Source: Isosphaera pallida ATCC 43644
Lineage (GTDB): Bacteria; Planctomycetota; Planctomycetia; Isosphaerales; Isosphaeraceae
Direction of reading: 5' to 3'
DNA: 64,000 bases
NCBI RefSeq assembly: GCF_000186345.1
Contig: NC_014962.1
Coordinates: 2,694,450-2,758,449, forward strand
A program made the position numbers and the translations under genes. The notes beneath the pieces are model-generated. The model had not been told where the DNA came from. It worked only from the letters and a program-made list of their open reading frames with translations, and made no database searches. Below, piece by piece: positions 17,755 through 25,830 of the stretch; position 1 is the first letter of the stretch, and every line of letters begins with the position of its first letter.

Positions 17755-18441
17755 TCATCGGAAAAACCGCTCGATGATCCAGATGATGGAAAAGGCGCTC
17801 AGACCGAACACGATCACGAGCTTGGCTCCCAGTTCCAGCGGCTTCACCCGATGACCGGGGGGCGGCAACAGATCCTTCTCAAAACTCAACACCCATTGGA
17901 AGGGACGGATCACAGTGGAACCGGTCGCGAGCAACATGTCTCCAACCTCGTCCCGATGACTTATAATCAACGCTGACACAATTGCAATGAGAGCGATGAG
18001 GACCAAACCCAGGATGACGTATTTCACGGTGCCTTGGGCGCTCACGTTCTGGATGAAATGTTCGACCGCCTCTTGAAGGATCATGTAACGAATGGTCCCG
18101 ATGATGGCGAGCGTGGCCACCGCGATCAGCACGAAGAGTTTGGTGAGGAACTCCACAGGGTTGACGTCGTGATCGGCGTCGGCTTTCAAGTCGTTGAAGC
18201 AACTCAGCGCCCACGAAATCAAGAGGGTCACCAGAGCAATCGCTCCAGCGGCAACTCCAATGAAAGCAACGGCCAAGAGGATGTAAAAGATCCCCAGCAA
18301 CACCTTGGAAACCAGAAACACCACCAGTTTGAACAAGGCGAGGATCAGCGGCCAAACCACTTCGACTACGAAAACAAATAGGATGATCATCCCAACCAAG
18401 AAGGCGCAACCACCACAACCAGAGTCTTCGTCTCTTCTCAT
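17755..18441 (-). CDS. Polytopic membrane protein between feoA and feoB, unknown
   Basis: 228 residues from the ATG at 18441, which has a perfect GGAGG site at a spacing of seven. The N-terminus is short and cytoplasm-like with a Cys motif (DSGCGGCAF). A dense array of hydrophobic segments follows: about residues 14-75 (two or three helices), 98-122, 140-162 and 205-228, separated by short acidic loops (NDLKADADHDVNPVE). No transporter motif is recognised. It lies on the opposite strand to the feo genes it separates, so co-regulation with them is not implied. Confidence 0.7.
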   Translation of the reverse strand: MRRDEDSGCGGCAFLVGMIILFVFVVEVVWPLILALFKLVVFLVSKVLLGIFYILLAVAFIGVAAGAIALVTLLISWALSCFNDLKADADHDVNPVEFLTKLFVLIAVATLAIIGTIRYMILQEAVEHFIQNVSAQGTVKYVILGLVLIALIAIVSALIISHRDEVGDMLLATGSTVIRPFQWVLSFEKDLLPPPGHRVKPLELGAKLVIVFGLSAFSIIWIIERFFR

Positions 18442-19005
18442 CTGAGAACCTCCGCACGATCGAAAACTCGGGTTTCTTGTTCAGTTTTTCAAAAGAACCT
18501 ATCCCATTTCGTTTTGGGAAGCGATAGAACTCGCTCGGTCACGTTGTTGATCCACTCCAAGGGCCTCCACAACCACGTCGGCCCGCCGCGCCGCGCGACC
18601 TCGGGACGAACGGAGTGGAGGGGTGGCGCGATGGCGGGGACGGGTCGGCCAAAACCGTTCTTCGGACGGCTCACCAAAGTGGATGGTGAACCTCCTCCTC
18701 ATCGGAAATGGTGTTGTGGTCTTTCGCGTGATCGGTTTCTTTCACACCGGTTCTCCAAGTCGCTACCCTAACCTAACCCCACAAGACCTCTCGCCAGTGG
18801 ATTGATTCCCTAACCGCCGATCTCTACAATGGGAACACTCACGCCAAGTTGAGATTGAGTCTCAATTTGGCCGCACCAAGACTGGAAGAATCGGTTTGGC
18901 GTGAGGGTCGTCTTCACGTCACGGGGTTGGACGATCCACGACGTCGATGGTTTTGCGTTCCCCGCCCGCTCCCGGCTTTCCACCACCAACCACCCACCGC
19001 TCCCG
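18442..19005. other. Divergent intergenic region holding the feoB operator
   Basis: 564 bases between the minus-strand membrane gene and feoB. The only clear element is the Fur-like operator at 18849-18866. Open frames on both strands (18489-18805) are unsupported. Confidence 0.5.
18849..18866. promoter_or_regulatory. Fur-like operator upstream of feoB
   Basis: The same 18 bases as at 17066-17083 (TTGAGATTGAGTCTCAAT), with palindromic core 18854-18866. It lies about 140 bases before the feoB start. The flanks differ from those of the first site, so the identity is confined to the operator itself, as expected for selection on a binding site. Confidence 0.75.
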
Positions 19006-21330
19006 ATGAACAGCACGACCACTCCGACCTCGTCGATGGGTTCTCCGGCTCGCTCCGGGATCCCGTTGCGGACGCGCCCCCTTTCCATCGCGTTGGTGGG
19101 CAACCCCAACACCGGCAAATCGACGCTGTTCAACGCGCTGGCGGGGACTCGTCAGAAGGTGGGGAATTATCCGGGGGTCACGGTCGAGAAGAAGACGGGC
19201 AAGACCCGTCTGGCCGATGGTCGGGAGGTGGAACTCATCGACCTTCCCGGCACGTACAGCTTGGCCCCGCGTTCGCCCGATGAGATGGTGGCGGTCGATG
19301 TGCTGCTGGGACGTGAGCCAGGTGAGCCCCGTCCCGATTTGGTGATCTGCATCCTGGACGCCTCCAACCTGGCCCGCAATCTCTATCTCTTCAGTCAGGT
19401 CCGCGAGTTGGGTCTGCCGGTGGTCGTGGCGCTCAACATGATTGACCTGGCTCAGCGTCGCGGAATCGGCGTCGAGATCGCCGAACTGGAGCGACGGCTG
19501 GGGGTGCCGGTGGTGGCGATCCAGGCCAACAAGGGCAAAGGGATCGACGCCCTCAAGGCACGTCTGGCCACCGCGCTCGATCACCGCGACACCCAGGCAA
19601 CGGCCCTCCCGCCGTTGGAGGTGTTGCCCACCGAGGTGCGTGCCGAGGTCGAGGGAGTGGTTCGGGCCCTCGACCAAGTTGGGCATCCCCTGCCCCGCTA
19701 CTTGGCTGAGCGGTTGCTGCTCGACCCCCACGGCCAGGTGCAGCGCGAACTCCTCGAACAGGGCGAGCCGCTGGCCGGGGTGCTTGAGCAGGTCCACCAG
19801 GCTCGCGAGCGTCTCAAGCAAGTCGGTAAGCCGGTGCCGGCGATCGAGGCCATGGCGCGTTATGAATGGATTGGCCGCGTACTCGACGGCGTGGTGGTCT
19901 CGACCACGCCGGCATCCGAACCACCTGCCGACGCCCAAACCACGGCGAAGGTGGACTGGTCAGATCGTCTGGACCGGGTGCTGACCCACCGTGTTTGGGG
20001 CTCCCTGGTCTTCCTCTTGTTGATGGCGGTGATGTTTTACGCGATTTTCCAATTCGCCGTGGTGCCGATGGACGCGATCGACTCCGGCTTCGCTTGGTTG
20101 GGCGATCGGTTCGAGGAAAGTTTGCCCGACGGAGCGCTCAAGGGGCTGGCGATCGACGGCGTGCTGGGTGGGGTGGGCGGCGTGGTTGTCTTCCTGCCTC
20201 AAATTATGATCCTCTTCATGTTTCTTACGATTTTAGAAGACTGCGGCTACCTCGCCCGCGCGGCCTATCTGGCCGATCGGTTGCTCAAGGCGATCGGTCT
20301 GAGCGGCAAGTCGTTCATTCCGTTGCTCTCGGCCCACGCCTGCGCGATCCCGGCGGTTATGGCCTCGCGGGTGATCGAGGAGCGCCGCGACCGTCTGGCA
20401 ACGATTCTAGTAACGCCGTTGATGTCGTGCAGCGCCCGGTTGCCGGTCTATTTCCTCATGGCCGGGGCATTCTTGCCGCGCGAGGGCTGGAATGGCTGGC
20501 TGCAACCGCTGGCGATCTTCTCGATGTACGCGATCGGCTGGGGCGTGGCGATCGCGGCGGCGCTGATTTTCAAGCGCAGCCTGCTCAAGGGGCCGACGCC
20601 GCCGTTCGTCATGGAGTTGCCCACCTACAAATGGCCCTCGCCGGTTCATGTTGTCCGCCGGATGATCGAGGAGGGGCTGCGGTTTCTGCGACGGGCGGGC
20701 ACGCTGATTCTGGCGGTGTCAATCGTCGTTTGGGCGTTGCTCTACTTCCCACGCGACGCCGCGACGGTCGAAGCGGCGTATCGAACCGAAATCGCCATGC
20801 TTGAGCAGGCGTTGGAAACGCTCCCAGAAAACGATCCCCAACGCGCGTCGCTCCAGGAACGTCGGGAGGAGTTGGACACGATCATCGAGGGGGATTATCA
20901 GCGTTCCAGCGTGTTGGGTCGGTTTGGCCGGGCGATCGAGCCAGTGGTCAAGCCGTTGGGTTGGGACTGGCGGATCGGCGTGGCGGCCCTCGCATCGTTT
21001 CCGGCCCGCGAGGTGGTCGTCGGGGTCTTGGGCGTCATGTTCGACGCCGGCGAGGTGGACGCCGGCGACGAGGTCGAACGAGTCCGCCTCGGCGAATCGC
21101 TCCGCCAAGCCCAGTGGCCTGACGGCTCACCGCTGTTCACCGTGCCGGTGGCGCTCTCGATCATGGTCTTCTTCGCCCTCTGCTCCCAGTGCGCCGCCAC
21201 TCTGGTGGTCATCCGCAAGGAGACCGGAGGCTGGAAATGGGCCGGTTTGACCTTCGCTTATATGACTGGACTTGCTTATCTCGGCGCACTGATCACCTAT
21301 CAGGTCGGCACTTATGGATTCGGCGGTTGA
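19006..21330 (+). CDS. feoB: Ferrous iron transporter FeoB
   Basis: 774 residues from the ATG at 19006; the frame opens earlier (18901) but that part is unlike FeoB. The N-terminal G domain has G1 GNPNTGKSTLFNAL near residue 31, EKKTGK, G3 DLPGTYSL near 79 and G4 NMID near 143. A helical regulatory region follows, then the membrane core with two Gate-like segments: LEDCGYLARAAYLAD followed by GLSGKSFIPLLSAHACAIPAVMASR, and a later FPAREVVVGVLGVMF. The family takes up Fe(II) across the inner membrane. The adjacent Cys-rich gene follows after 78 bases and is probably co-transcribed. Confidence 0.96.
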   Translation: MNSTTTPTSSMGSPARSGIPLRTRPLSIALVGNPNTGKSTLFNALAGTRQKVGNYPGVTVEKKTGKTRLADGREVELIDLPGTYSLAPRSPDEMVAVDVLLGREPGEPRPDLVICILDASNLARNLYLFSQVRELGLPVVVALNMIDLAQRRGIGVEIAELERRLGVPVVAIQANKGKGIDALKARLATALDHRDTQATALPPLEVLPTEVRAEVEGVVRALDQVGHPLPRYLAERLLLDPHGQVQRELLEQGEPLAGVLEQVHQARERLKQVGKPVPAIEAMARYEWIGRVLDGVVVSTTPASEPPADAQTTAKVDWSDRLDRVLTHRVWGSLVFLLLMAVMFYAIFQFAVVPMDAIDSGFAWLGDRFEESLPDGALKGLAIDGVLGGVGGVVVFLPQIMILFMFLTILEDCGYLARAAYLADRLLKAIGLSGKSFIPLLSAHACAIPAVMASRVIEERRDRLATILVTPLMSCSARLPVYFLMAGAFLPREGWNGWLQPLAIFSMYAIGWGVAIAAALIFKRSLLKGPTPPFVMELPTYKWPSPVHVVRRMIEEGLRFLRRAGTLILAVSIVVWALLYFPRDAATVEAAYRTEIAMLEQALETLPENDPQRASLQERREELDTIIEGDYQRSSVLGRFGRAIEPVVKPLGWDWRIGVAALASFPAREVVVGVLGVMFDAGEVDAGDEVERVRLGESLRQAQWPDGSPLFTVPVALSIMVFFALCSQCAATLVVIRKETGGWKWAGLTFAYMTGLAYLGALITYQVGTYGFGG

Positions 21331-21408
21331 AACCGAATCGTGTTCCTCCATCCCTGCCCGCCCGTGTCGGTGGGGCGGGGACGATCCCATCGAGAAGGCT
21401 AAGGCGTC

Positions 21409-21741
21409 ATGTTTGACCCACGCTTGCATTTTCCGATGTGGGCGGTGATCGCCGACATGCAGGAAGCCGTCGCCTTGATGATCGCGTTGACCGCGGGTCT
21501 CTACTTGGCGAAGGTTTGGCTGCTCCCGCTGGGCCGTCTCCTAGACCGCGATTCCAACAACCTCGAAGGTTCCCAGCCGGGACAGGGTGGCTGCGGCTCG
21601 GGGGGGTGTGGACATTGCGCCCGTCACCCGCGGACCTCGGCCACCGCCGCGTCGGAACCGCAACCCATCGTGTTAGGACCGCCCACGCGGTTGAACCGTC
21701 CCTTCTCGGCCAAGGGCGCGGGGCAGTCCTCTGGTTCGTGA
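21409..21741 (+). CDS. FeoB-associated Cys-rich membrane protein
   Basis: 110 residues from the ATG at 21409. One N-terminal membrane helix (about residues 17-40, including AVALMIALTAGLYLAKVWLLPLG) is followed by a Cys cluster GGCGSGGCGHC near residue 61-71 and a polar, Pro/Ser-rich tail. This is the layout of the small FeoB-associated Cys-rich membrane proteins encoded right after feoB, which may bind or hand over iron. The position immediately downstream of feoB supports the call. Confidence 0.85.
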   Translation: MFDPRLHFPMWAVIADMQEAVALMIALTAGLYLAKVWLLPLGRLLDRDSNNLEGSQPGQGGCGSGGCGHCARHPRTSATAASEPQPIVLGPPTRLNRPFSAKGAGQSSGS

Positions 21742-21896
21742 GCGTTGATCGAGCGGTGGAGAGAGCGCCAGCCTGGAGGACTGTCGCCGCGCGGCGTTCA
21801 ATCCTGGTAAGATGGGCTGCGCGGTGGAGACGACCTCTCACCGAGACATCGTTACTTTATTGGACGGGCGATGAGCCGCGCAATGGTGGCGAACTC

Positions 21897-22880
21897 ATGA
21901 GTGAGCATCAAACGAAGCTGGAACATCGACGAACCTGGATCAAGGGAGCCATAGTCGCCGCGGCCGGTTTGACGGCAGGCGGTCTCGAATCGCGGGAGGC
22001 GGCGGGTTCCCAGGTTCCAACGGCTCACCCTTCGTTCGCAACGCGACCCTCGGCCCGGTTCTGCCTCAACACCAGTACGATCCGCGAGGCCAAACTCGGG
22101 TTGGAGGCGATGGTTGACCTGGCAGCGCGGGTGGGGTACGACGCGATCGAACCGTGGATCAATGAGATCGACGCCTATCGTCAATCCGGCGGCTCGTTGA
22201 CCGATCTGCGCAAGCGAATCGAAGATGCCGGCCTGAGCATCCCCAGCGCGATTGGATTTTTCGACTATCTGTCAGACGATCCCGCCCTACGCCGCGAGGG
22301 GCTGGAGACGGCTAAACGCTCGATGGAGTTGGTGGCGGCTCTAGGGGGAACTCGGATTGCTGCTCCGCCGTTCCGCAACACCGAGCGCGATGATCTCTCG
22401 CCGCTGGCCGCCGCCGAACGATACGCAGCGTTGTTGGAGGTGGGCCGGGGACTGGGCGTCACGCCGATGCTGGAGATCTGGGGCTTCTCTCGCACCTTCA
22501 AGCGTCTGGGCGAAGCGGCGCACGCGGCGATGGAGACCGGTCATCCCGACGCCTGCATTCTGGCCGACGTGTACCATCTGCGCAAAGGTGGCTCGCCATT
22601 TTCGACCCTAGGATGGTTGAACGGCTCCCGACTACCGCACTTTCACATCAACGACTATCCCGCCCAACCTGGTCCCGAGGGTCTGGCCGACAAGGACCGG
22701 GTCTTCCCCGGCGACGGCGTGGCCCCTCTGGGCGAGATTGTTCGGCTCCTGACCGCCAACGGCTTCAACGGATTCTGGTCGCTAGAGTTATTCAACCCCG
22801 AATATTGGCGGCGCGATCCCGAAGCGGTGGCCCGCGAAGGGTTGGAGAAGACCCGCAAGGCGGTCCTGGGGACAGTTTGA
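21897..22880 (+). CDS. Exported sugar phosphate isomerase/epimerase-like TIM-barrel protein
   Basis: 327 residues from the ATG at 21897. The N-terminus carries RRTWIKGAIVAAAGLTAGGLE, a plausible Tat signal. The rest is an AP-endonuclease-2-type TIM barrel: RFCLNTSTIREAKLGLEAMVDLA, YDAIEPWINEIDAYRQSG, TPMLEIWGF, CILADVYHLRKGG, PHFHINDYPAQPG and GFWSLELFNPEYW. The Glu/Asp/His positions in these blocks match the metal site of xylose-isomerase-like epimerases. The substrate is unknown; planctomycetes have many such paralogues. A nine-codon ORF (21871-21900) ends on the ATGA of this start. Confidence 0.88.
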   Translation: MSEHQTKLEHRRTWIKGAIVAAAGLTAGGLESREAAGSQVPTAHPSFATRPSARFCLNTSTIREAKLGLEAMVDLAARVGYDAIEPWINEIDAYRQSGGSLTDLRKRIEDAGLSIPSAIGFFDYLSDDPALRREGLETAKRSMELVAALGGTRIAAPPFRNTERDDLSPLAAAERYAALLEVGRGLGVTPMLEIWGFSRTFKRLGEAAHAAMETGHPDACILADVYHLRKGGSPFSTLGWLNGSRLPHFHINDYPAQPGPEGLADKDRVFPGDGVAPLGEIVRLLTANGFNGFWSLELFNPEYWRRDPEAVAREGLEKTRKAVLGTV

Positions 22881-23081
22881 GGGTGGGGTGTGGCGGAATC
22901 GGGGGAAAGAGTCAGGCAGTGGGAAGCCGGATTCTGGGAGGGACGGGGAGGAGTTGGTGGAACCAGAGGGGACGAGTCGGAAGTGAAAGTGAGTGCGGTC
23001 AGGTGGGAAGATGACGCCGCCTAAGCTTAAGTCAGCTTATTGCTCAAATGGTCTTAGTGATTCTCAGATTAGCAGAAGTGG

Positions 23082-23933
23082 TTATGATCTCATCTCAAAG
23101 CTCTCCTCGGGTCCGGGAAAGGTGCGTTGAGCGACTTCGGCGGCGAAGCGGCGGGCGGCGTCGGTCATGCGGCTGGCGAAGTCGTCGTAACGCCGCGCGA
23201 ACTTGGGTTGGAAGCCGTCGGTGGAGCCGAGCAGGTCGTGAATGACCAGCACCTGACCGTCGCAGTGGGGACCGGCTCCGATGCCGATGGTGGGGATTGT
23301 CAACGCGGCGGTGACGGCCGCGGCTGCGGATGCTGGCACGCATTCCAACACAACCGCGAACGCCCCGGCCTGGGCGACGGCGTGGGCGTCTTCCAAAAGA
23401 CGCTCCTCGTCGCGCTGAATTTTGTAGCCGCCGAGTTGGTGAACCGCTTGCGGGGTCAGACCGATGTGGGCCATCACCGGAATCCCCGCCGACGTGAGGG
23501 CAGCGATGGTTGACGCCATCGTTCGCCCACCCTCCAGCTTGACCGCCTTGGCGCGGGTCTCCTTGAGGCAGCGGACCGCCGAATCGATCGCTTGAGCCAC
23601 CGAGGTCTGATAGGAACCAAACGGGAGGTCGATGACCACCAAGGCGCGTCGCGCTACGCGGGCGACGATTTCTCCGTGGTAGATCATCTGGTCAAGCGTG
23701 ACGGACAAGGTGGTTTCGCGTCCCTGGACGGTCATGGCCACCGAGTCGCCCACCAGCAGACAGTCGATGCCAGCGCGGTCCAGGGCGCGGGCGGTGGGGG
23801 CGTCGTAGGCGGTGAGCATGGTGATGAGGCGTCCCCGCGATTTGTAGCGGATTAGGTCCGGGGGCTGGACTGCTGGTCCGCTGCTGTCCTGGGGCGTGGC
23901 GGCGGAGGGGGACGAGGAGCAGGACGGCGGCAT
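23082..23933 (-). CDS. panB: 3-methyl-2-oxobutanoate hydroxymethyltransferase
   Basis: 283 residues from the ATG at 23933; the frame opens at 24086 but the extension has no family similarity. The first 25 residues are Ser/Pro-rich and extra to the family core. The core shows LTAYDAPTARALDRAGIDCLLVGDSVAM (metal Asp), VIDLPFGSYQ, KLEGG, GHIGLTPQ-like MAHIGLTPQAVHQLGG, VLECVPA (catalytic Glu region) and IGIGAGPHCDGQVLVIHDLLG. PanB converts ketoisovalerate and methylene-tetrahydrofolate to ketopantoate in pantothenate and CoA synthesis. No panC is adjacent. It follows glcD on the same strand with a 74-base gap. Confidence 0.95.
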   Translation of the reverse strand: MPPSCSSSPSAATPQDSSGPAVQPPDLIRYKSRGRLITMLTAYDAPTARALDRAGIDCLLVGDSVAMTVQGRETTLSVTLDQMIYHGEIVARVARRALVVIDLPFGSYQTSVAQAIDSAVRCLKETRAKAVKLEGGRTMASTIAALTSAGIPVMAHIGLTPQAVHQLGGYKIQRDEERLLEDAHAVAQAGAFAVVLECVPASAAAAVTAALTIPTIGIGAGPHCDGQVLVIHDLLGSTDGFQPKFARRYDDFASRMTDAARRFAAEVAQRTFPGPEESFEMRS

Positions 23934-24007
23934 GGGCAGGTGAGCTCCGTTGCGATCAGGCTCCAAGGGCGTGATGAGGCGGGGATGAGAGACCAACCCC
24001 AAACCAA

Positions 24008-25501
24008 TCAGGCCGCGCCCCGACGGCCGGGGTGGGTACGTTCGACGCAGCCGCAGCCGATCGGCACGAGTTTGTTGGGCGAGCAAAGCCCCTTCGGATT
24101 CAGCGCGTCGCGCACCGCGGCCATCACTTCCAGATCATCGTGGGTGAAGAGTTTAGACATAAATTCAAGTTTTTCGACGCCGATACCATGTTCGCCGCTG
24201 ACGCTACCGCCGACCTTGATGCACTCCTCCAACAAGGCGCGGCTGGCCGAGAGGGCGCGGCGGACCTGGTCGGGATCGCGCTCGTCGAAGAGGACGATGG
24301 GATGGATGTTGCCGTCTCCGGCGTGGAAGACGTTGGCGATGCGGAGGTCGTGGTCCTGGGCGATTCGGTTGATCTCGCGGAGGATGTGGGGCAGCTGGGT
24401 GCGGGGTACCACGCCGTCCTGGGTGCAGTAGGTGGGGCTGATGCGTCCAATCGCGCCGAAGGCCGATTTGCGGGCTTTCCAGATTGCCTTGTACTCTGGC
24501 TCCTGGCGGGTGCGGAACGCGACCGATTTATGCAACTGGCCGCCGTGTTGGGCCACGATCGCCTCAACGGCGCGGGCTTCGCGGTCCATGCCGGCCTCCA
24601 GACCATCGAGTTCAATGATGAGCAGGGATTGGGCGTTGGTGGGGAAGCCCATTTTGAAGGCGCGCTCGACGGCGTTGATCATAAGGTTGTCGAGCATCTC
24701 CAGCGCTGCGGGGACGATGCCCGAAGCGATCAGTCCGGAGATGGTTTGAGCGCAGGCGTCGATCGAGTCAAAGACAACGAGGAAGGTGCGTCCAGCCTCG
24801 GGGTCGCGGGCGAGGTTGACGATGGCCTGGGTGCAGATGCCGAAGGTGCCTTCGTTGCCAACCATCAGGCCGGTCAAGTCGTAGCCGGGATTGTCGCGGG
24901 TTGGGCCGCCGAACCAGACGATCGATCCGTCGGGCATGACCATCTCGACGCCCAGCACATGATTGACCGTCACGCCGTATTTGAGGGTGTGGGGCCCGCC
25001 CGAGTTGGTGCCGACGTTGCCGCCAATGGTGCAGGAGGTTTGGCTGGAGGGGTCGGGGGCGTAGTGCAGTCCCGTTCCGGCCAGGGCGCGGGTCAGCCAG
25101 ACGTTGACCACGCCGGCCTCGACGATGGCGTAGCGGTCGCGGTGGTTGATCTCGACAATCCGGCGCATCCGGGTCAGGCAGATCATGACCCCGCCGCCGA
25201 CGGCTAGGGTGCCGCCCGCCAAACTGGTGCCGGCCCCTCGGGGCACAAACGGCACGCCCAGCTCGTTACAAAGCTTGACCACGGCCGCGACTTGTTCGGT
25301 ACACGTGGGAAACACCACCACGTCGGGCAGAGTCCGCTCTAACATGTAGCCGTCGCACTCGTACACCAGCAACTCGTCGCGGTTGGCCAAAATGTTGGAG
25401 GAACCGACGATCGCGGTCAAACGGTCAATCAACGCCAACCCCGGATGCGATCGAGGACGTGACGGCGTTGCGGGCGACGTTGTGGTGATGGAGGACGACA
25501 T
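24008..25501 (-). CDS. glcD: Glycolate oxidase subunit GlcD / FAD-linked D-lactate-type dehydrogenase
   Basis: 497 residues from the ATG at 25501 (AAGGAG at a spacing of nine); a Met seven codons upstream is less well placed. The FAD-binding (PCMH) domain shows FVPRGAGTSLAGGTLAV, the pyrophosphate segment DPSSQTSCTIGGNVGTNSGGPH and VVFGGPT-like VWFGGPTRDNPGYDLTGLMVGNEGTFGI. The C-terminal FAD-oxidase domain shows VFHAGDGNIHP and GSVSGEHGIGVEK. The family oxidises glycolate or D-2-hydroxy acids; glcE and glcF are not next to it. It is followed by panB. Confidence 0.92.
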   Translation of the reverse strand: MSSSITTTSPATPSRPRSHPGLALIDRLTAIVGSSNILANRDELLVYECDGYMLERTLPDVVVFPTCTEQVAAVVKLCNELGVPFVPRGAGTSLAGGTLAVGGGVMICLTRMRRIVEINHRDRYAIVEAGVVNVWLTRALAGTGLHYAPDPSSQTSCTIGGNVGTNSGGPHTLKYGVTVNHVLGVEMVMPDGSIVWFGGPTRDNPGYDLTGLMVGNEGTFGICTQAIVNLARDPEAGRTFLVVFDSIDACAQTISGLIASGIVPAALEMLDNLMINAVERAFKMGFPTNAQSLLIIELDGLEAGMDREARAVEAIVAQHGGQLHKSVAFRTRQEPEYKAIWKARKSAFGAIGRISPTYCTQDGVVPRTQLPHILREINRIAQDHDLRIANVFHAGDGNIHPIVLFDERDPDQVRRALSASRALLEECIKVGGSVSGEHGIGVEKLEFMSKLFTHDDLEVMAAVRDALNPKGLCSPNKLVPIGCGCVERTHPGRRGAA

Positions 25502-25830
25502 AACCTGGGGCTCCTTATGCAATCGATATCAACCGACGCGGCGCAATCAAACTCGAGACCACCGTGATCGGTTCGCTTATCCTCGAACCCACCTCATCAC
25601 GTTAGGCCGCGTGCTGGACAAACTCAAGAGCGGAGCCGCTTGAACAAAATCCTGCTTGAACGAAATCCTTCCTTAAACGAAATCCTTCAGTGGAGCGCCT
25701 CTTCCCGGACGCCCCGATGGTCGATTAGGATGACCTCATGCGGGTCAAGCGTGATCAAGGGTTGGGAGGGCGGCGCAACCCATCCACGTCCAAAAGGCGC
25801 GGTGGAATTCTGGCGAGGGGATTGGATGCG
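25502..25830. other. Divergent intergenic region between glcD and ABC operon
   Basis: 329 bases separating oppositely oriented starts, so it should carry both promoters. Its one visible element is the set of three imperfect direct repeats at 25640-25690. Confidence 0.5.
25640..25690 (+). repeat. Three imperfect 16-18 bp direct repeats
   Basis: Copies TTGAACAAAATCCTGC, TTGAACGAAATCCTTCC and TTAAACGAAATCCTTCAG follow each other without gaps (25640-25655, 25656-25672, 25673-25690). They lie in the shared upstream region of glcD and the ABC operon, and the period is about 1.5 helical turns. They could be a regulator-binding array or a decayed tandem repeat. Confidence 0.6.

Noticed and set aside
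18489-18805. Short open frames upstream of feoB on both strands.
   Set aside because: They lack ribosome sites and coding bias and overlap each other; the region is better explained as the regulatory space of feoB.
24032-25207. A 391-codon plus-strand frame opposite glcD.
   Set aside because: Val/Gly/Ala-rich shadow of glcD with no motif; glcD has complete FAD-oxidase signatures.
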